64,000 bases of DNA from Streptomyces sp. 35G-GA-8 (GTDB lineage Bacteria; Actinomycetota; Actinomycetes; Streptomycetales; Streptomycetaceae). The position numbers and the translations under genes are program-made. The stretch is taken from contig NZ_JAMHJQ010000002.1 in assembly GCF_023534745.1 (NCBI RefSeq), forward strand, positions 565,783 through 629,782. Direction: 5' to 3'. Under the pieces are notes generated by a model that was not told the origin of the DNA, did not search any database, and saw nothing but the letters and a program-made list of their open reading frames with translations. Of the stretch, positions 48,629-58,696 are shown piece by piece. The stretch's first letter is position 1. Each line of letters begins with the position of its first letter.

Positions 48629-49915
48629 TTACGCCTTGGGAGCCACCTTCGACAGCCCATTGATAATGCGGTCCATCGCGTCGCCACCCGTCGGGTCCGT
48701 CAGGTTCGCCAGCATCTTCAGCGTGAACTTCATCAGCAGCGGATGCGTCAGACCGCGCTGCGTCGCGATCTTCATGACCTTCGGGTTGCCGATCAGCTTC
48801 ACGAAGGCGCGGCCGAGCGTGTAGTAGCCGCCGTAGGTCTCCTTGAGGACCTTCGGGTAGTGGAGCAGCGCCATCTCGCGCTGGGCGGGGGTCGCGCGGG
48901 CATGGGCCTGGACGATGACGTCGGCGGCGATCTGGCCGGACTCCATGGCGTACGCGATGCCCTCGCCGTTGAACGGGTTGACCATGCCGCCCGCGTCACC
49001 CACCAGCAGCAGGCCCTTGGTGTAGTGAGGCTGACGGTTGAACGCCATGGGCAGGGCGGCGCCGCGGATCGGCATCGTCATGTTGTCCGGGGTGTAGCCC
49101 CAGTCCTCCGGCATCGAGGCGCACCACGCCTTGAGCACCTCGCGCCAGTCCAGCTCCTTGAACGCGGAGGAGGAGTTGAGGATGCCGAGGCCGACGTTGG
49201 AGGTGCCGTCGCCCATGCCGAAGATCCAGCCGTAGCCGGGCAGCAGCCGGTCCTCGCCCGGACCGCGCCGGTCCCACAGTTCGAGCCAGGACTCCAGGTA
49301 GTCGTCGTCGTGGCGGGGCGAGGTGAAGTACGTACGCACGGCGACGCCCATCGGCCGGTCCTCGCGGCGGTGCAGGCCCATGCCCAGGGAGAGCCGGGTC
49401 GAGTTGCCGTCGGCAGCGACGACGAGCGGTGCGTGGAAGGTGACCGGGGTCTTCTCCTCGCCCAGCTTGGCGTGTACGCCGGTGATGCGGCCGGTGCGGT
49501 CGTCGGTGATCGGAGCGCCGACGTTGCACCGCTCGTACAGCCGCGCGCCGGCCTTCTGCGCCTGGCGGGCGAGCTGCTCGTCGAAGTCGTCGCGCTTGCG
49601 CACCAGTCCGTAGTCCGGATACGCGGCCAGGTCCGGCCAGTCCAGCTGGAGCCGTACGCCGCCGCCGATGATCCGCAGCCCCTTGTTGCGCAGCCAGCCC
49701 GCCTCTTCGGAGATGTCGATGCCCATGGAGACGAGCTGCTTCGTGGCACGCGGGGTGAGGCCGTCGCCGCAGACCTTCTCGCGCGGGAACGCGGTCTTCT
49801 CCAGCAACAGGACGTCCAGGCCCGCCTTGGCGAGGTAGTACGCGGTGGTGGAACCGGCCGGGCCGGCGCCCACGACGATCACATCTGCGCGGTTTTCGGA
49901 GAGGGGCTCGGTCAC
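48629..49915 (-). CDS. menJ: Geranylgeranyl reductase family flavoprotein, MenJ-like
   Basis: 428-residue FAD enzyme: dinucleotide motif VVGAGPAGSTTAYYL (G16, G18, G21) and FAD segment LLVGDAGGMVNPFNGEGIAY. Related to mycobacterial MenJ (Rv0561c), which saturates one isoprene unit of menaquinone, and to archaeal lipid reductases. Streptomyces menaquinones have partly saturated tails and menG is close by, which supports the quinone role; assignment within the family is inference. Confidence 0.8.
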   Translation of the reverse strand: MTEPLSENRADVIVVGAGPAGSTTAYYLAKAGLDVLLLEKTAFPREKVCGDGLTPRATKQLVSMGIDISEEAGWLRNKGLRIIGGGVRLQLDWPDLAAYPDYGLVRKRDDFDEQLARQAQKAGARLYERCNVGAPITDDRTGRITGVHAKLGEEKTPVTFHAPLVVAADGNSTRLSLGMGLHRREDRPMGVAVRTYFTSPRHDDDYLESWLELWDRRGPGEDRLLPGYGWIFGMGDGTSNVGLGILNSSSAFKELDWREVLKAWCASMPEDWGYTPDNMTMPIRGAALPMAFNRQPHYTKGLLLVGDAGGMVNPFNGEGIAYAMESGQIAADVIVQAHARATPAQREMALLHYPKVLKETYGGYYTLGRAFVKLIGNPKVMKIATQRGLTHPLLMKFTLKMLANLTDPTGGDAMDRIINGLSKVAPKA

Positions 49916-50013
49916 AGCGGGTTCTCCCGAAGACTCGAATATGGGTACCTGGCGGCACGGGGCATGTGCAGTCTATTGGGGTGCACCGTTACCTCCACTG
50001 AAGGGTTGCCCTC

Positions 50014-50532
50014 GTGAACAACATGACCCAACCGCTCCCTGTGGTGCAGCTCCGCGTCCCCACGGAGGAAGACGCGTTCCACTGGCACCGGGTTTTCAAC
50101 GATCCCGAGGTGATGGAGTTCCACGGCGGCGTCTCGGCGGAGATGTCCGTGTACGAGGAGTTGACCGCCCGGCAGCGCAGGCACGACGCCGAGCGCGGCT
50201 TCTGTTTCTGGACGATGACGGACGACGACGGTGAGGTGATCGGCTTCACCGGCGCCCAGCCCTGGCCGCACGAGACGTTCGGGCCGGTCGGCGAGATCGA
50301 GATCGGCTGGCGGCTGGGGCGGACGCACTGGGGGCGCGGTTACGCGACGGCCGCCGCGCGGGCCACGCTTGAGCGGGTGCGCGCGGCGGGGGTCGGCCGG
50401 GTCGTGGCGATGGTCAACTCCCGCAACGCGCGCTCGGTCGCGGTGACGCGGCGGCTCGGGATGGAGTTGGCGGAGACGTACCCGATCACGTCAACAGGGG
50501 ACACCGCGTACTGCTTCCGGCTGGAGTTGTGA
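50014..50532 (+). CDS. GNAT-family N-acetyltransferase (RimJ/RimL type)
   Basis: 172 residues with the RimJ-like layout: LRVPTEEDAFHWHRVFNDPEVMEFHG at the start, acetyl-CoA site LGRTHWGRGYATAAARA and VNSRNARSVAVTRRLGMEL near the end. Start GTG 50014 or ATG 50023. Acetyl acceptor unknown. Divergent from menJ by 98 bp. Confidence 0.88.
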   Translation: MNNMTQPLPVVQLRVPTEEDAFHWHRVFNDPEVMEFHGGVSAEMSVYEELTARQRRHDAERGFCFWTMTDDDGEVIGFTGAQPWPHETFGPVGEIEIGWRLGRTHWGRGYATAAARATLERVRAAGVGRVVAMVNSRNARSVAVTRRLGMELAETYPITSTGDTAYCFRLEL

Positions 50533-50538
50533 GCCGGT

Positions 50539-50589
50539 AGCCCGGCCCGGCCCAGCCCAGCCCAACCCAACCCAACGCAGCCCAGCCCC
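50539..50589. repeat. Short 5-bp tandem repeats
   Basis: A run of cccgg, cccag and cccaa units fills the gap between convergent GNAT and menG genes. No hairpin is formed. Confidence 0.8.
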
Positions 50590-50594
50590 GAGGA

Positions 50595-51296
50595 TCAGTG
50601 GCGTACGCCCCGGTGCAGCGCCACGATCCCGCCCGTCAGATTCCGCCACGCGACCTTGGACCAGCCCGCCCCCTTCAGCCGCGCCGCCAGGGCGGGCTGG
50701 TCCGGCCAGGCCCTGATCGACTCCGCGAGATAGACATACGCGTCGGGGTTGGAGGACACGGCACGCGCGGTCGGCGGCAGCGCGCGCATCAGGTACTCCT
50801 CGTAGACCGTACGGAACGGCGCCCACGTCGGGTGCGAGAACTCACAGATCACGATCCGCCCGCCGGGCTTCGTGACCCGGTACAGCTCGCGCAGCGCGAG
50901 GTCCGTGTCCTGGACGTTGCGCAGACCGAAGGAGATCGTCACCGCGTCGAAGACCTCGTCGGCGAACGGCAGTTTCGTCGCGTCCCCGGCCGTGAACGGC
51001 ATCCACGGGTGCCGCTTCTTGCCCTGTCGCAGCATGCCCTGGGAGAAGTCGCAGGGCACGACGTACGCACCGGTCGCCGCGAGCGACATCGAGGAGGTGG
51101 CGGTGCCCGCGGCGAGGTCGAGGACCTTCTCGGCCGGGCGGGCCTTCACGGCCTTGGCGACCTCCTTGCGCCACAGCCTGGCCTGGCCGAGCGAGAGCAC
51201 ATCGTTCGTGAGGTCGTACTTCTCCGCCACGTCGTCGAACATCGAGATGACTTCGTGCGGCTGCTTGTCCAGGGAGGCTCGGGTCACGCCGTCCAT
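50595..51296 (-). CDS. menG: Demethylmenaquinone methyltransferase
   Basis: 233-residue SAM enzyme of the UbiE/MenG family that methylates demethylmenaquinone in the last step. Motif [37 protein letters not shown] and an N-terminal [20 protein letters not shown] are the expected features. Near mqnC and the MenJ-like gene. Confidence 0.93.
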   Translation of the reverse strand: MDGVTRASLDKQPHEVISMFDDVAEKYDLTNDVLSLGQARLWRKEVAKAVKARPAEKVLDLAAGTATSSMSLAATGAYVVPCDFSQGMLRQGKKRHPWMPFTAGDATKLPFADEVFDAVTISFGLRNVQDTDLALRELYRVTKPGGRIVICEFSHPTWAPFRTVYEEYLMRALPPTARAVSSNPDAYVYLAESIRAWPDQPALAARLKGAGWSKVAWRNLTGGIVALHRGVRH

Positions 51297-51318
51297 TGTG
51301 GCAGGCGGCTGTACGTGA

Positions 51319-51849
51319 CTAGGCGCGGCGGTGTACCAGACGGCCGGCGCACACCGTGGCGACGCAACGCCCGTCCGCGTCGAACACGGCGAGATCGGCG
51401 CGGCCTGCCTCGGTGATCCCGGTGCCCCCGCTGAGCCCGGTGGCCCCAGTGCCCCCGGTGATCCCCGTGACCTCGGCGATCTCCGTGACCTCGGCGATCT
51501 CCGTACGCACGGCCGCGGGCAGGACGAGCACGCCCACCCGCGCGGCGGCGTCGCGCAGCCCCGGGGCCGTCGCGTACTCGGCGAGGACCGCCGTCGCGCC
51601 CAGTTTCAGTACGGCGTGGATCCGTTCACGCGGGGTCGGGGCCTCGGGCAGCGGCCCCTCGTGGACGCGCGCGGGGCCGAGCACCCCGGCCCACGTCCGC
51701 ACCCGCGCGCCGGGGAACCGCACCCGCAGCTCCTCGAACGTACCGACCGCGCCGATCCGGTCCCCTGCCACCACGACGCCACCGCCCCTGATCGGCTCGG
51801 CGTCGTCCCAGGCGCGGCGCACCTCGTCGGCCACATGCAGGGTCTCCAC
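51319..51849 (-). CDS. Imidazolonepropionase-like fragmentary amidohydrolase
   Basis: 176 residues. The start resembles the N-terminal composite domain of amidohydrolases, and [13 protein letters not shown] plus C-terminal [13 protein letters not shown] resembles the end of such enzymes, but the metal-binding TIM barrel is missing, including any HxH motif. Residues ~115-145 are a repeat-coded [20 protein letters not shown] stretch. It overlaps no neighbour and is 22 bp from menG. Probably non-catalytic; similar short proteins seem to occur near mqnC in other Streptomyces. Confidence 0.6.
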   Translation of the reverse strand: METLHVADEVRRAWDDAEPIRGGGVVVAGDRIGAVGTFEELRVRFPGARVRTWAGVLGPARVHEGPLPEAPTPRERIHAVLKLGATAVLAEYATAPGLRDAAARVGVLVLPAAVRTEIAEVTEIAEVTGITGGTGATGLSGGTGITEAGRADLAVFDADGRCVATVCAGRLVHRRA

Positions 51850-51871
51850 CGCACGGACTCCCGGTCAATCT

Positions 51872-51920
51872 GCTCGGATCGGATCGGATCGGCTCGGATC
51901 GGCTCGGATCGGCTCGGCTC
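51872..51920. repeat. 10-bp tandem repeat GGCTCGGATC
   Basis: About five units of ctcggatcgg-type sequence fill almost the whole gap between the imidazolonepropionase-like gene and mqnC and touch the mqnC stop codon. Confidence 0.85.
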
Positions 51921-53145
51921 AGTTGGTGGCGATGAGCTTCAGCTCGGGGTGGGCCGTACCGCCCTCGATCGCCGTCGACGAGATGTGCGACTGGACCCGG
52001 TCGTCGACGGGGTCGTTCGCCGGGTCGTCGTGCACGACAAGGTGCTCGTACGTCGTGGCGCGCTGCGCCGGGACACGGCCCGCCTTGCGGATCAGGTCGA
52101 TGATCTCCAGCCGGTTGGAGCGGTGCTTGGCACCGGCCGAGGACACGACGTTCTCCTCCAGCATGATCGAGCCGAGGTCGTCGGCGCCGTAGTGCAGCGA
52201 CAGTTGGCCGACCTCCTTGCCCGTGGTCAGCCAGGAGCCCTGGATGTGCGCGACGTTGTCGAGGAAGATCCGCGCGATCGCGATCATGCGCAGGTACTCG
52301 AAGAGAGTGGCCTGCGTCTGCCCCTTCAGATGGTTGTTCTCGGGCTGGTAGGTGTACGGGATGAAGGCGCGGAAGCCGCCCGTCCGGTCCTGTACGTCAC
52401 GGATCATCCGAAGGTGCTCGATGCGCTCGGCGTTGGTCTCGCCCGTACCCATGAGCATCGTGGACGTCGACTCGACACCGAGCCCGTGCGCGGTCTCCAT
52501 GATCTCCAGCCAGCGTTCGCCGGACTCCTTGAGCGGCGCGATCGCCTTGCGCGGGCGCGCGGGCAGCAACTCGGCGCCCGCGCCCGCGAAGGAGTCGAGA
52601 CCGGCGGCGTGGATGCGCTGGATCGCCTCCTCGACCGAGACGTTGGAGATCCGGGCCATGTGCTCGACCTCGGAGGCGCCGAGGGAGTGGATGACCAGCT
52701 GCGGGAAGTCCTTCTTGATCGCGGCGAAGTGCTTCTCGTAGTACTCGACGCCGTAGTCCGGGTGGTGGCCGCCCTGGAACATGATCTGCGTACCGCCCAG
52801 CTCCACGGTCTCCGCGCAGCGGCGCAGGATGTCGTCGAGGTCGCGGCTCCAGCCCTTGGCGGTGTCCTTGGGCGCGGCGTAGAAGGCGCAGAACTTGCAC
52901 GCCGTCACACAGACGTTGGTGTAGTTGATGTTCCGCTCGATGATGTACGTCGCGATGTGCTCGGTCCCCGCGTACCGGCGACGGCGTACGGCGTCGGCCG
53001 CCGCGCCGAGCGCGTGCAGCGGCGCGGAACGGTAGAGGTCGAGCGCTTCCTCAGGGGTGACGCGGCCACCGGCGGCGGCGCGGTCCAGGACATCAGTGAG
53101 GCTGCCAGTGACTTTTACGGACGTGAGGTCGGCCTTCTCGGTCAC
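51919..53145 (-). CDS. mqnC: Cyclic dehypoxanthinylfutalosine synthase
   Basis: 408-residue radical SAM enzyme of the futalosine menaquinone pathway. It cyclises dehypoxanthine futalosine. The [4Fe-4S] ligands are C79, C83 and C86 (VCVTACKFCAF), and GGHHPDYGVEYYE and STMLMGTGET are family segments. GTG 53145 gives the usual length. Works after MqnA, MqnE and MqnB; mqnB is not in the window. Confidence 0.95.
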   Translation of the reverse strand: MTEKADLTSVKVTGSLTDVLDRAAAGGRVTPEEALDLYRSAPLHALGAAADAVRRRRYAGTEHIATYIIERNINYTNVCVTACKFCAFYAAPKDTAKGWSRDLDDILRRCAETVELGGTQIMFQGGHHPDYGVEYYEKHFAAIKKDFPQLVIHSLGASEVEHMARISNVSVEEAIQRIHAAGLDSFAGAGAELLPARPRKAIAPLKESGERWLEIMETAHGLGVESTSTMLMGTGETNAERIEHLRMIRDVQDRTGGFRAFIPYTYQPENNHLKGQTQATLFEYLRMIAIARIFLDNVAHIQGSWLTTGKEVGQLSLHYGADDLGSIMLEENVVSSAGAKHRSNRLEIIDLIRKAGRVPAQRATTYEHLVVHDDPANDPVDDRVQSHISSTAIEGGTAHPELKLIATN

Positions 53146-53249
53146 CGGTGCGGGTCCTTCCCAAGGGGTCTGTGACGACCGATCCAGCCTACGCCAGGGG
53201 TGGTGGCGAGCCGCGAGCGCCATGGGAGCGGGCGGCCCGCCGTGCGTGG

Positions 53250-53330
53250 CGGCGGGCGGTTCAGCTCTCTGACGGGCGGTTCACCTCTGTGGGGGGCGGT
53301 TCACCTCCGTGGCGGGCGGTTCACCTCTGT
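53250..53330. repeat. 20-bp tandem repeat, four units
   Basis: Units starting GGCGGTTCACCTCTGTGG at 53255, 53275, 53295 and 53315. The last unit contains the stop codon of the minus-strand kinase gene, so each unit carries TGA in that direction. Confidence 0.85.
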
Positions 53331-55081
53331 TTCGTCAGGATGCCGGTGGGGCTGCCCGCCCGCGCGTCCCGGGAGAGGTAGCGCAGACCGTCGCGTTCGA
53401 GGCCGAGCCGCAGACCGGTCGTGGTCTCGGTGCACATGTCCTTGCTGCGCGGGCCGCGCTTGGCGTCGACGACCAGGGTCTTGCCCTCGACGCCGGTGAG
53501 GGTGAGGAGGTCCTCGCAGATGAAGTTGCCGAGGATGTCGGTCTGTTCGGCCTTCCCGATCCGCTCGCCGGTGGCGCCTGTTTGTATGGTCACCTTCATC
53601 GTGCCGGCGGGCAGGCCGGAGGCGGTGACCTCGCCGTCCCAGATACCGACGAGTTCGGCGGGCACGGAATCGTCGCCGTCACCGGAGCCGTCGCCGGAAC
53701 CGTCACCGTCGCCGGGGGCTTCGCCGGTCGCGGGCGTCGAGGCGGCGACGCTCGACGGCGGGTCGGCCTTGCCCGGGGAGGCCGTGTCGTTGGTGCCACC
53801 GCCGGGCATCAGGTCGAAGAGGAACGCGCTGCCCACCATCACGGCGGCCAGGGCGCCCGCGACGGCCAGGGCCACCGTGCAGCTGACCTTGCGCGCGCGA
53901 CGTCCACCGCCGGGGCCGGTGCCGAGACCGGTATCGGTGTCGGGACCGGTGCCGGGGCCCGCTCCCGTACCGGTGTCGGCGGAGACCGATACGGAGAGCC
54001 GCGGCCCCGCCGACACGTCCACGGGTACGTCCATGGGTACGTCCATGGGCGGGTCCGTCGGAGGTCCAAAGACCCCGAGCGCCGGACTGCTGAAGGGCAC
54101 GGGACCCGTCTGTACGGGCGGATCCGCCGCCTCCAGGTGCAGCAGCCGGACCACCGCGCGGCTGACCTCCTCGACCAGCGGCGCCGGCAGCCAGCCCGCG
54201 GCCATCAGCCCCGCCGCGCCATGGGCCGCGTCGACTCTGTCTGCGCCGTCAGTACCGCCGGCCCCATGGGTGACAAGCCGACGCACGATCTCGGTCGGCG
54301 CGGGCCGTGCGGACGGGTCCTTGGCGAGGCAGTCCGCGACCAGCTCCCGCAGTTCGCCGCGCAGGGAGCCCAGCTCGGGTTCCTCGTGCACGACCTTGTA
54401 GAGGAGCGCGGCCGAGGAGTCGCCGGGGAAGGGGCTCGTACCCGTCACCGCGTACGCCAGTACCGCACCCAGCGAGAAGACGTCCGCCGCGCCCGTGACC
54501 ACCTTGCCGAGGATCTGTTCGGGCGACATGTAGCCGGGCGACCCGACCGAGACACCAGTCGAGGTGAGCGAGGCGGTGCCGTCCGTGGCGCGTGCGATAC
54601 CGAAGTCGATCAGCCGGGGCCCGTCCGGGGCGAGCAGTACGTTCGACGGCTTGACGTCCCGGTGCACCAGATCGAGGCCGTGCACGGCCGCCAGCGCCTC
54701 CGCGAGACCGGCGCCCAGCGCGCGTACGGAGTGTTCGGGCAGCGGCCCGTACGCCCCGACGGCCTGGGTCAGCGACGGACCCGCGACATAGGCCGTCGCC
54801 ACCCACGGAACGACTGCCTCCGGATCGGCGTCCAGCACCGGCGCCGACCAGCGGGGCCCGTCGGGGCCCGTACCGACGCGGCGCGCCGCCTCCACCTCAC
54901 GGCGGAAGCGGGCCCGGAACTCCTGGTCCATCGCGAAGTGCGGATGGACGACCTTGACCGCGACCGTACGGCCGCCCTGCGAGCGGGCGACGTAGACCCT
55001 GCCCATCCCGCCCGACCCCAGCCGCCCGAGCAGCCGGTACGGACCGATGGTCGCCGGATCGCCGGCCTCCAGCGGCTGCAT
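53321..55081 (-). CDS. Membrane Ser/Thr protein kinase (Hanks type)
   Basis: 586 residues. Kinase domain about 15-275: ATP loop LGSGGMGRVYVA, Lys in VAVKVV, catalytic VHRDVKPSN, DFG, and GSPGYMSPEQ. A Pro/Asp/Gly-rich linker leads to one membrane helix (TVALAVAGALAAVMVGSAFLF, about 400-420) and an exported C-terminal part of ~150 residues with two Cys (FICEDLL, DMCTETTT). No PASTA repeats. It probably senses an extracellular or wall signal; targets are unknown. Lies between mqnA and mqnC. Confidence 0.92.
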   Translation of the reverse strand: MQPLEAGDPATIGPYRLLGRLGSGGMGRVYVARSQGGRTVAVKVVHPHFAMDQEFRARFRREVEAARRVGTGPDGPRWSAPVLDADPEAVVPWVATAYVAGPSLTQAVGAYGPLPEHSVRALGAGLAEALAAVHGLDLVHRDVKPSNVLLAPDGPRLIDFGIARATDGTASLTSTGVSVGSPGYMSPEQILGKVVTGAADVFSLGAVLAYAVTGTSPFPGDSSAALLYKVVHEEPELGSLRGELRELVADCLAKDPSARPAPTEIVRRLVTHGAGGTDGADRVDAAHGAAGLMAAGWLPAPLVEEVSRAVVRLLHLEAADPPVQTGPVPFSSPALGVFGPPTDPPMDVPMDVPVDVSAGPRLSVSVSADTGTGAGPGTGPDTDTGLGTGPGGGRRARKVSCTVALAVAGALAAVMVGSAFLFDLMPGGGTNDTASPGKADPPSSVAASTPATGEAPGDGDGSGDGSGDGDDSVPAELVGIWDGEVTASGLPAGTMKVTIQTGATGERIGKAEQTDILGNFICEDLLTLTGVEGKTLVVDAKRGPRSKDMCTETTTGLRLGLERDGLRYLSRDARAGSPTGILTKQR

Positions 55082-55171
55082 TCCCCGTCCCCCTCATGAG
55101 TCCTGTCCTGCGTCCCGCACGTCCCGACGGACCTCTAGGCAGCAGACTAGGGGGTGGGGGTACGGCGGAGG

Positions 55172-56158
<987 letters not shown>

Positions 56159-56330
56159 CTAGACCCGCGTCGGGTGCGGGGGCGCTGCGGGGCCCGGTTG
56201 CGGCGTGGCTCGTCAGCACGTCAGAGCCCTATACAAACGTCTGGGTGAAGTGATCTTTCCCTCTACCGCTGGACATGTGCTGCGTGCTAGGCTCGCCGCA
56301 AGTTGCAGTTTGGTTTCCCTTGCAGTACAG

Positions 56331-56368
56331 AGCCTGCGGAGCATGTGACCCGCAGGCTTTTGTAGTTT
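56331..56368 (+). promoter_or_regulatory. Attenuator-like hairpin in cold-shock leader
   Basis: AGCCTGCGG / CCGCAGGCT, 9-bp stem, followed by TTTTGTAGTTTT, 55 bp before the cold-shock start codon. It has the form of an intrinsic terminator but lies upstream of the gene. Confidence 0.6.
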
Positions 56369-56423
56369 TCAGACTTCTTTGCAGGTTCTGGAGCAGGGCA
56401 ACCCTTTGGCCCAAGGAGGGCTT

Positions 56424-56627
56424 ATGGCTACCGGAACCGTCAAGTGGTTCAACGCTGAAAAGGGCTTCGGCTTCATCGCCCAGGACGGCGGCGGCCCGGA
56501 TGTCTTCGTCCACTACTCCGCGATCAACGCGACCGGCTTCCGCTCCCTTGAGGAGAACCAGGTCGTGAACTTCGACGTCACTCAGGGCCCGAAGGGCCCG
56601 CAGGCGGAGAACGTCACCCCGGCCTAG
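56424..56627 (+). CDS. Cold-shock domain protein (CspA/ScoF type)
   Basis: 67-residue single CSD protein that binds single-stranded RNA/DNA. RNP1 (KGFGFIAQD) and RNP2-like (DVFVHYSAI) are intact. ATG 56424 follows AAGGAGG. The leader is long, as is common for csp mRNAs, and includes a terminator-like hairpin. A terminator follows the gene. Confidence 0.95.
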   Translation: MATGTVKWFNAEKGFGFIAQDGGGPDVFVHYSAINATGFRSLEENQVVNFDVTQGPKGPQAENVTPA

Positions 56628-56669
56628 TTGCCCGGGTCGGCGATCGCGTACGACTTACGCAGTAACCAA

Positions 56670-56717
56670 GGAGCCCTGCTTCCCCACTCGGGTGGGGGCA
56701 GCGGGGCTCCTGCCTTT
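56670..56717 (+). terminator. Terminator of cold-shock gene
   Basis: GGAGCCCTGC... pairs with ...GCGGGGCTCC (56670-56710, with an internal CCCC/GGGG extension), then tgcctttt. Confidence 0.85.
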
Positions 56718-56743
56718 TGGCACTGCTGGTGGGGGTCAGGGCG

Positions 56744-57087
56744 GAGGGGGTAGTCGGGGTGGGCCGGGGGGTTTGGGCTCGGGTGGGGGCCGCCCCTAGG
56801 TTTCAGTTTCGCGGCTCCGGGCCGGGCGTCAAGGGCGCTCCTCCGTCGCGTCGGCTGCGCCGATTCCGCTTCGCTCCACCCTTGACACCCGCCCCTCCAC
56901 CGCAAGTGCAGCTTTGAGGGGGGCGGCCCGGGGGGAGGGGTCCCCGGGGAAGCACCCATGTGCCGGGGGTCTGTTCCCGGCTTTCAGGTGGGTGGACCCT
57001 GCGGGGCTGCGCGGCAGTGGAGTGGGGCGGCCCGGCACCGGCAAAGCGACTGACCGTCGGGAAGTGGCCAGGATTCATGCCCCGCTG
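56744..57087 (+). repeat. Structured non-coding repeat, copy C (truncated)
   Basis: Same orientation as copy A. It has GGTTTCAGTTTCGCGG, the GTCAAGGG (56828) / CCCTTGAC (56879) stem with TCGGC-tgc-GCCGA, and GTGCAGCTTTGAGG, but ends after CATGCCCCGCTG and lacks the block with GACAGGTG, CTGGGACAT and TTAAGTCG. A ~50-bp unique GT-rich stretch separates it from copy D. Confidence 0.85.
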
Positions 57088-57140
57088 GTGGGGGTGTGTG
57101 GGTGGTGGGGTGGGTGTGACTGATGAGGCGCTGATTGGGC

Positions 57141-57633
57141 AGGTCGGAGGCGGTGATGTGTCGTGGGGACGACTTAACCGAACTCAGGACGCATGACCGG
57201 CCGGGGAGCCCCCAGAACAGCCCACCAAACTGGGACATAGGGGGCGGGTGACGGGTCCGTCTGCCTCCGTCGACAGGTGCAGGCGACAACGAGCCCGCAC
57301 AGCGGGGCATAAGTCCCAGCCGCCCACGGGGATCAGTCGCTTTGCCGGTGCCGGGCCGCCCCATTCCACTGCTGCGCCCCACCCACCGGGTCGCAGGCCG
57401 GGAACCGGACCGGTCCAATAGACAGGCCCCCCGGGGACCCCTCCCCCCGGGCCGCCCCCCTCAAAGCTGCACTTGCGGTGGAGGGGCGGGGGTCAAGGGT
57501 GGGCGCAGCCCATCGGCTTGCCGACGCGACGAAGGAGCGCCCTTGACACCCGACCCGCAACCGCGAAACTCAAAGATCAGGGGCGGCCCCCACCCGTCTC
57601 TGGACCCTCCGGGTAACCCCGACTACCCCTCGG
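57141..57633 (-). repeat. Structured non-coding repeat, copy D
   Basis: Inverted relative to copy C. CGACTTAACCGAACTCAGGA at the left; stem GTCAAGGG (57492) / CCCTTGAC (57540) with inner TCGGC-tt-GCCGA and an extra GGGC-gca-GCCC hairpin not present in A-C. From about 57429 it is identical, at 530-bp spacing, to copy E. Confidence 0.88.
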
Positions 57634-57659
57634 TCCTGACCCCAGACCTCGCCCCCGAG

Positions 57660-58163
57660 CATGTGGGTGGCCGGTCGGAGGCGGTGATGTGTCGTGGGGA
57701 CGACTTAACCGAACTCAGGACGCATCACCGGCCTGAGGGCCCCGGAATGGCCCACCAAACTGGGACATAGGGGGTGGGTTGCCGGTCCGTCTGCCTCGGC
57801 TGACAGGTGCAGGCGACAACGAGCCCGCCCAGCGGGGCATGAGTCCCAGCCGCCCACGGGGATCAGTCGCTTTGCCGGGGCCGGGCCACCCCACTCCACT
57901 GCCGCGCCCCCACCCGCCGACCTGCGGTCGGCAACCGGCCTCCAGCACATGGGAGCTTCCCCGGGGACCCCTCCCCCCGGGCCGCCCCCCTCAAAGCTGC
58001 ACTTGCGGTGGAGGGGCGGGGGTCAAGGGTGGGCGCAGCCCATCGGCTTGCCGACGCGACGAAGGAGCGCCCTTGACACCCGACCCGCAACCGCGAAACT
58101 CAAAGATCAGGGGCGGCCCCCACCCGTCTCTGGACCCTCCGGGTAACCCCGACTACCCCTCGG
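57660..58163 (-). repeat. Structured non-coding repeat, copy E
   Basis: Second unit of the tandem array, same landmarks as D; its 530-bp-spaced match to F appears perfect until near 58076. The stem is at 58022-58077. Confidence 0.9.
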
Positions 58164-58189
58164 TCCTGACCCCAGACCTCGCCCCCGAG

Positions 58190-58693
58190 CATGTGGGTGG
58201 CCGGTCGGAGGCGGTGATGTGTCGTGGGGACGACTTAACCGAACTCAGGACGCATCACCGGCCTGAGGGCCCCGGAATGGCCCACCAAACTGGGACATAG
58301 GGGGTGGGTTGCCGGTCCGTCTGCCTCGGCTGACAGGTGCAGGCGACAACGAGCCCGCCCAGCGGGGCATGAGTCCCAGCCGCCCACGGGGATCAGTCGC
58401 TTTGCCGGGGCCGGGCCACCCCACTCCACTGCCGCGCCCCCACCCGCCGACCTGCGGTCGGCAACCGGCCTCCAGCACATGGGAGCTTCCCCGGGGACCC
58501 CTCCCCCCGGGCCGCCCCCCTCAAAGCTGCACTTGCGGTGGAGGGGCGGGGGTCAAGGGTGGGCGCAGCCCATCGGCTTGCCGACGCGACGAAGGAGCGC
58601 CCTTGACGCCCGACCCGGAACCGCGAAACTGAAACCCAAGGGGCGGCCCCCACCCGCCATCAAACCCCCCGGCCCACCCCGACTACCCCCCGG
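58190..58693 (-). repeat. Structured non-coding repeat, copy F
   Basis: Third unit of the tandem array. Identical to E up to about 58606, after which the outer end reverts to the A/B/C form (GAAACTGAAACCCAAGGGGC). It stops 3 bp before the TetR gene end. Stem at 58552-58607. Confidence 0.9.
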
Positions 58694-58696
58694 TCC

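Noticed and set aside
57342-58632. Repeated open frames inside the 530-bp array
   Set aside because: They look conserved only because the DNA is duplicated. In copies A-C the same blocks fall in other frames with indels, so they are not protein genes.
57141-58693. CRISPR array
   Set aside because: The direct repeats are ~500 bp with almost no spacer, and no cas gene is near.
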